Assembly: GCF_003434055.1 (NCBI RefSeq)
Contig: NZ_QVEX01000005.1
Coordinates: forward strand, 1 to 64,000
Direction of reading: 5' to 3'
Length of the DNA stretch: 64,000 nt
From: Enterocloster aldenensis
GTDB lineage: Bacteria > Bacillota > Clostridia > Lachnospirales > Lachnospiraceae
In this document: piece after piece, positions 62,844 to 64,000 of the stretch
Layout: every line of letters starts with the position of its first letter
Position numbering within the stretch: the first letter of the stretch is position 1
Position numbers and translations under genes: made by a program
Notes under the pieces: generated by a model
What the model saw: the letters and a program-made list of their open reading frames with translations, nothing else
What the model was told of the DNA's origin: nothing
Database searches by the model: none

Positions 62844-63614
62844 TCAAACATTCACAACAGTCAGTCCCACATGGTTCTCCCTGCAGCAGTCCGCAAAGTC
62901 CCCGGAGATACCTGCATCTGTAATGATTGCATCCATTTCAGCAATGGTACCCAGCTGGAAAAACCTTGGTTCATGGATTTTACTGCTGTCAATCAAAGCA
63001 ATTGTTTTTTCTGAATGCTGCATGATCAGTTTCTTTATCTCCAGGTCGTTCACACTGTTGGTGGTAATCAGCCCGTCCTTGGTAATGCTGTAAAAACCAA
63101 GGAATGCAGTCTTAAAGTACATTGACTTAATAAGGTTCTGTGTTATGGGACCAAAACAGGAATGGGCCGTCTTATGAAGTTCCCCGCCCAGCGAAAACAC
63201 GGTGCACTTTGTGCATTTGTTAAATTCAAGGGCAGCGGTCAACGAGGTGGTTGTTATGATCAGGGGCTTACTGTACGGTATGAACTCCGCCATCCGAAGG
63301 CAGGTGGAACTGTCGTCAATGAACACGTTATCTCCTGGATTCAGGTATTTGACCGCTTCCATGGCAATGGCCCTTTTTTCTGCAATATGCTCCTTTGCAC
63401 GGGAAGTAAACGCCACTCCGTCAATATACTTTTCAGTGGGTATGGTGGCCCCGCCGTGGGTGCGGATAGCCTTTCCCTGGGACACCAGCATGTTAATATC
63501 CCTGCGTATGGTCATTTCCGAGACATGAAAAAGACTGCTCAGGTGCGAAACCTCAACAGAACCAACTGCGAATAATAGTTTTTCGATTTCCGATATACGT
63601 GTGCTCTTAGACAT
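62844..63614 (-). CDS. DeoR-family transcriptional regulator
   Basis: A 256-residue DeoR protein. N-terminal HTH (ISEIEKLLFAVGSVEVSHLS with VSEMTIRRDINMLVSQGKAIRTHGG, which bears the DeoR signature) and the DeoR_C sugar-phosphate-binding domain (AVKYLNPGDNVFIDDSSTCLRM, ALIDSSKI). Such regulators sense phosphorylated sugars. It is divergent from the ADP-ribosylglycohydrolase gene, a likely target. The ribosome site is weak. Confidence 0.9.
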   Translation of the reverse strand: MSKSTRISEIEKLLFAVGSVEVSHLSSLFHVSEMTIRRDINMLVSQGKAIRTHGGATIPTEKYIDGVAFTSRAKEHIAEKRAIAMEAVKYLNPGDNVFIDDSSTCLRMAEFIPYSKPLIITTTSLTAALEFNKCTKCTVFSLGGELHKTAHSCFGPITQNLIKSMYFKTAFLGFYSITKDGLITTNSVNDLEIKKLIMQHSEKTIALIDSSKIHEPRFFQLGTIAEMDAIITDAGISGDFADCCRENHVGLTVVNV

Positions 63615-63680
63615 ACCATAAATATAGTATACAAAAAATTAAAAAGCAATATCAATTTATTATATCAGGAGGAAAAAATA

Positions 63681-64000
63681 ATGAGTAAGTACAACAAAAT
63701 TTTAGGAAGTATCATGGGCGCTGCCGTAGGGGATGCCATGGGAGCCGCAACAGAGACCCGGAGCGCCGAAAGGATCAAAGAGGACTTCGGGGGCTATGTG
63801 GATAAAATCATCACCCCGCCTTCAGACTGCTTTGCACGGGGATACGATGCCGGCACGGTCACGGACGACTTCAGCCTTGCTTATTTTACGGCAAAGGAAC
63901 TGGTGGCTTCCAAGGGCAATGTGGATGCGGAGGCAGCCAAAAGAGCACTTTTCACCTGGGCCTCCTATCCTCAATTCTTCCGGTTTGCCGGCCCCACCAC
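63681..64000 (+). CDS. ADP-ribosylglycohydrolase family protein (cut by window end)
   Basis: The first 106 codons of an ADP-ribosylglycohydrolase-fold protein, open to the right edge. IMGAAVGDAMGAATETR and the metal-binding TVTDDFSLAYF (TDDx pattern) match the family, which removes ADP-ribose from proteins or nucleosides. AGGAGG lies 8 bases before the ATG. In clostridia such proteins often sit in nucleoside or sugar catabolic operons under DeoR control, consistent with the divergent neighbour. The rest lies outside the window. Confidence 0.85.
   Translation, partial: MSKYNKILGSIMGAAVGDAMGAATETRSAERIKEDFGGYVDKIITPPSDCFARGYDAGTVTDDFSLAYFTAKELVASKGNVDAEAAKRALFTWASYPQFFRFAGPT

Overview
The window reads as a chromosomal segment of a strictly anaerobic, gut-type Clostridia, most likely Lachnospiraceae and close to the Enterocloster/Clostridium bolteae-clostridioforme group. 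This is inferred from moderately high GC for a clostridium, strong AGGAGG ribosome sites, rubrerythrin-based oxygen defence, tripartite (Tct), AbgT and polyamine transporters, and LacI, GntR and AraC one-component regulators. No rRNA, tRNA, CRISPR array, phage or intact insertion sequence was seen.

Layout. 0-5.2 kb: a GntR regulator divergent from a transporter/short-chain dehydrogenase/ATC-hydrolase-like operon, followed by a MATE pump. 5.3-13 kb: a DUF2007 protein, an amino-acid ABC importer, a YjjG-type HAD phosphatase, dihydroorotase, an MBL hydrolase and a second MATE pump. 13.1-21.4 kb: a CoA-disulfide-reductase/rhodanese fusion, then a peptide or aminoacyl-conjugate utilisation operon (C-S lyase, AbgT transporter, M24 peptidase) behind a sigma-54-type promoter and its PrpR-like activator. 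21.6-30.5 kb: a small pyrophosphatase-like protein and a Tct operon with two HAD phosphatases and an MBL hydrolase, divergent from a LacI/solute-binding-protein fusion; a LacI-type palindrome fills the spacer of the Tct promoter. 30.6-32.5 kb: an AT-rich probable insertion with a frameshifted AAA-ATPase/PD-(D/E)XK gene and an unidentified fragment. 32.5-39.8 kb: seven tightly coupled minus-strand genes (S1-domain protein, small alarmone synthetase, membrane GDPD, D-aminoacyl-tRNA deacylase, DUF3783, VWA-like protein, MoxR ATPase).

40-55 kb: PHP phosphatase, LysR, a Fur/PerR-family repressor, three near-identical reverse rubrerythrins and one classical rubrerythrin. The repressor gene and all three reverse rubrerythrins share the same promoter plus palindromic operator. 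Between reverse rubrerythrin copies 1 and 2 sits a dlt-like operon (adenylation enzyme, PLP decarboxylase-fold enzyme, carrier protein, MBOAT, SGNH-like protein), which probably loads and transfers a non-standard aminoacyl group to a surface molecule. An AraC-ClpP pair and a DEAD-box helicase follow. 55-64 kb: RpiB, chorismate synthase, a lactonase-fold protein, an XRE-cupin regulator with a complete potABCD operon, a DeoR regulator and the start of an ADP-ribosylglycohydrolase.

The most unusual property of the window is distributed. At least seven otherwise conserved, unrelated genes (dihydroorotase, the sigma-54 activator, an MBL hydrolase, the VWA-like protein, the PLP decarboxylase, the MBOAT and the DEAD-box helicase) carry in-frame tandem repeats or repeat-like low-complexity inserts. 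The clear repeats have periods of 15, 18, 24 or 30 bp, and the inserts lie in linkers or surface loops. The units differ from gene to gene, which suggests a genome-wide process that makes or tolerates in-frame minisatellites.
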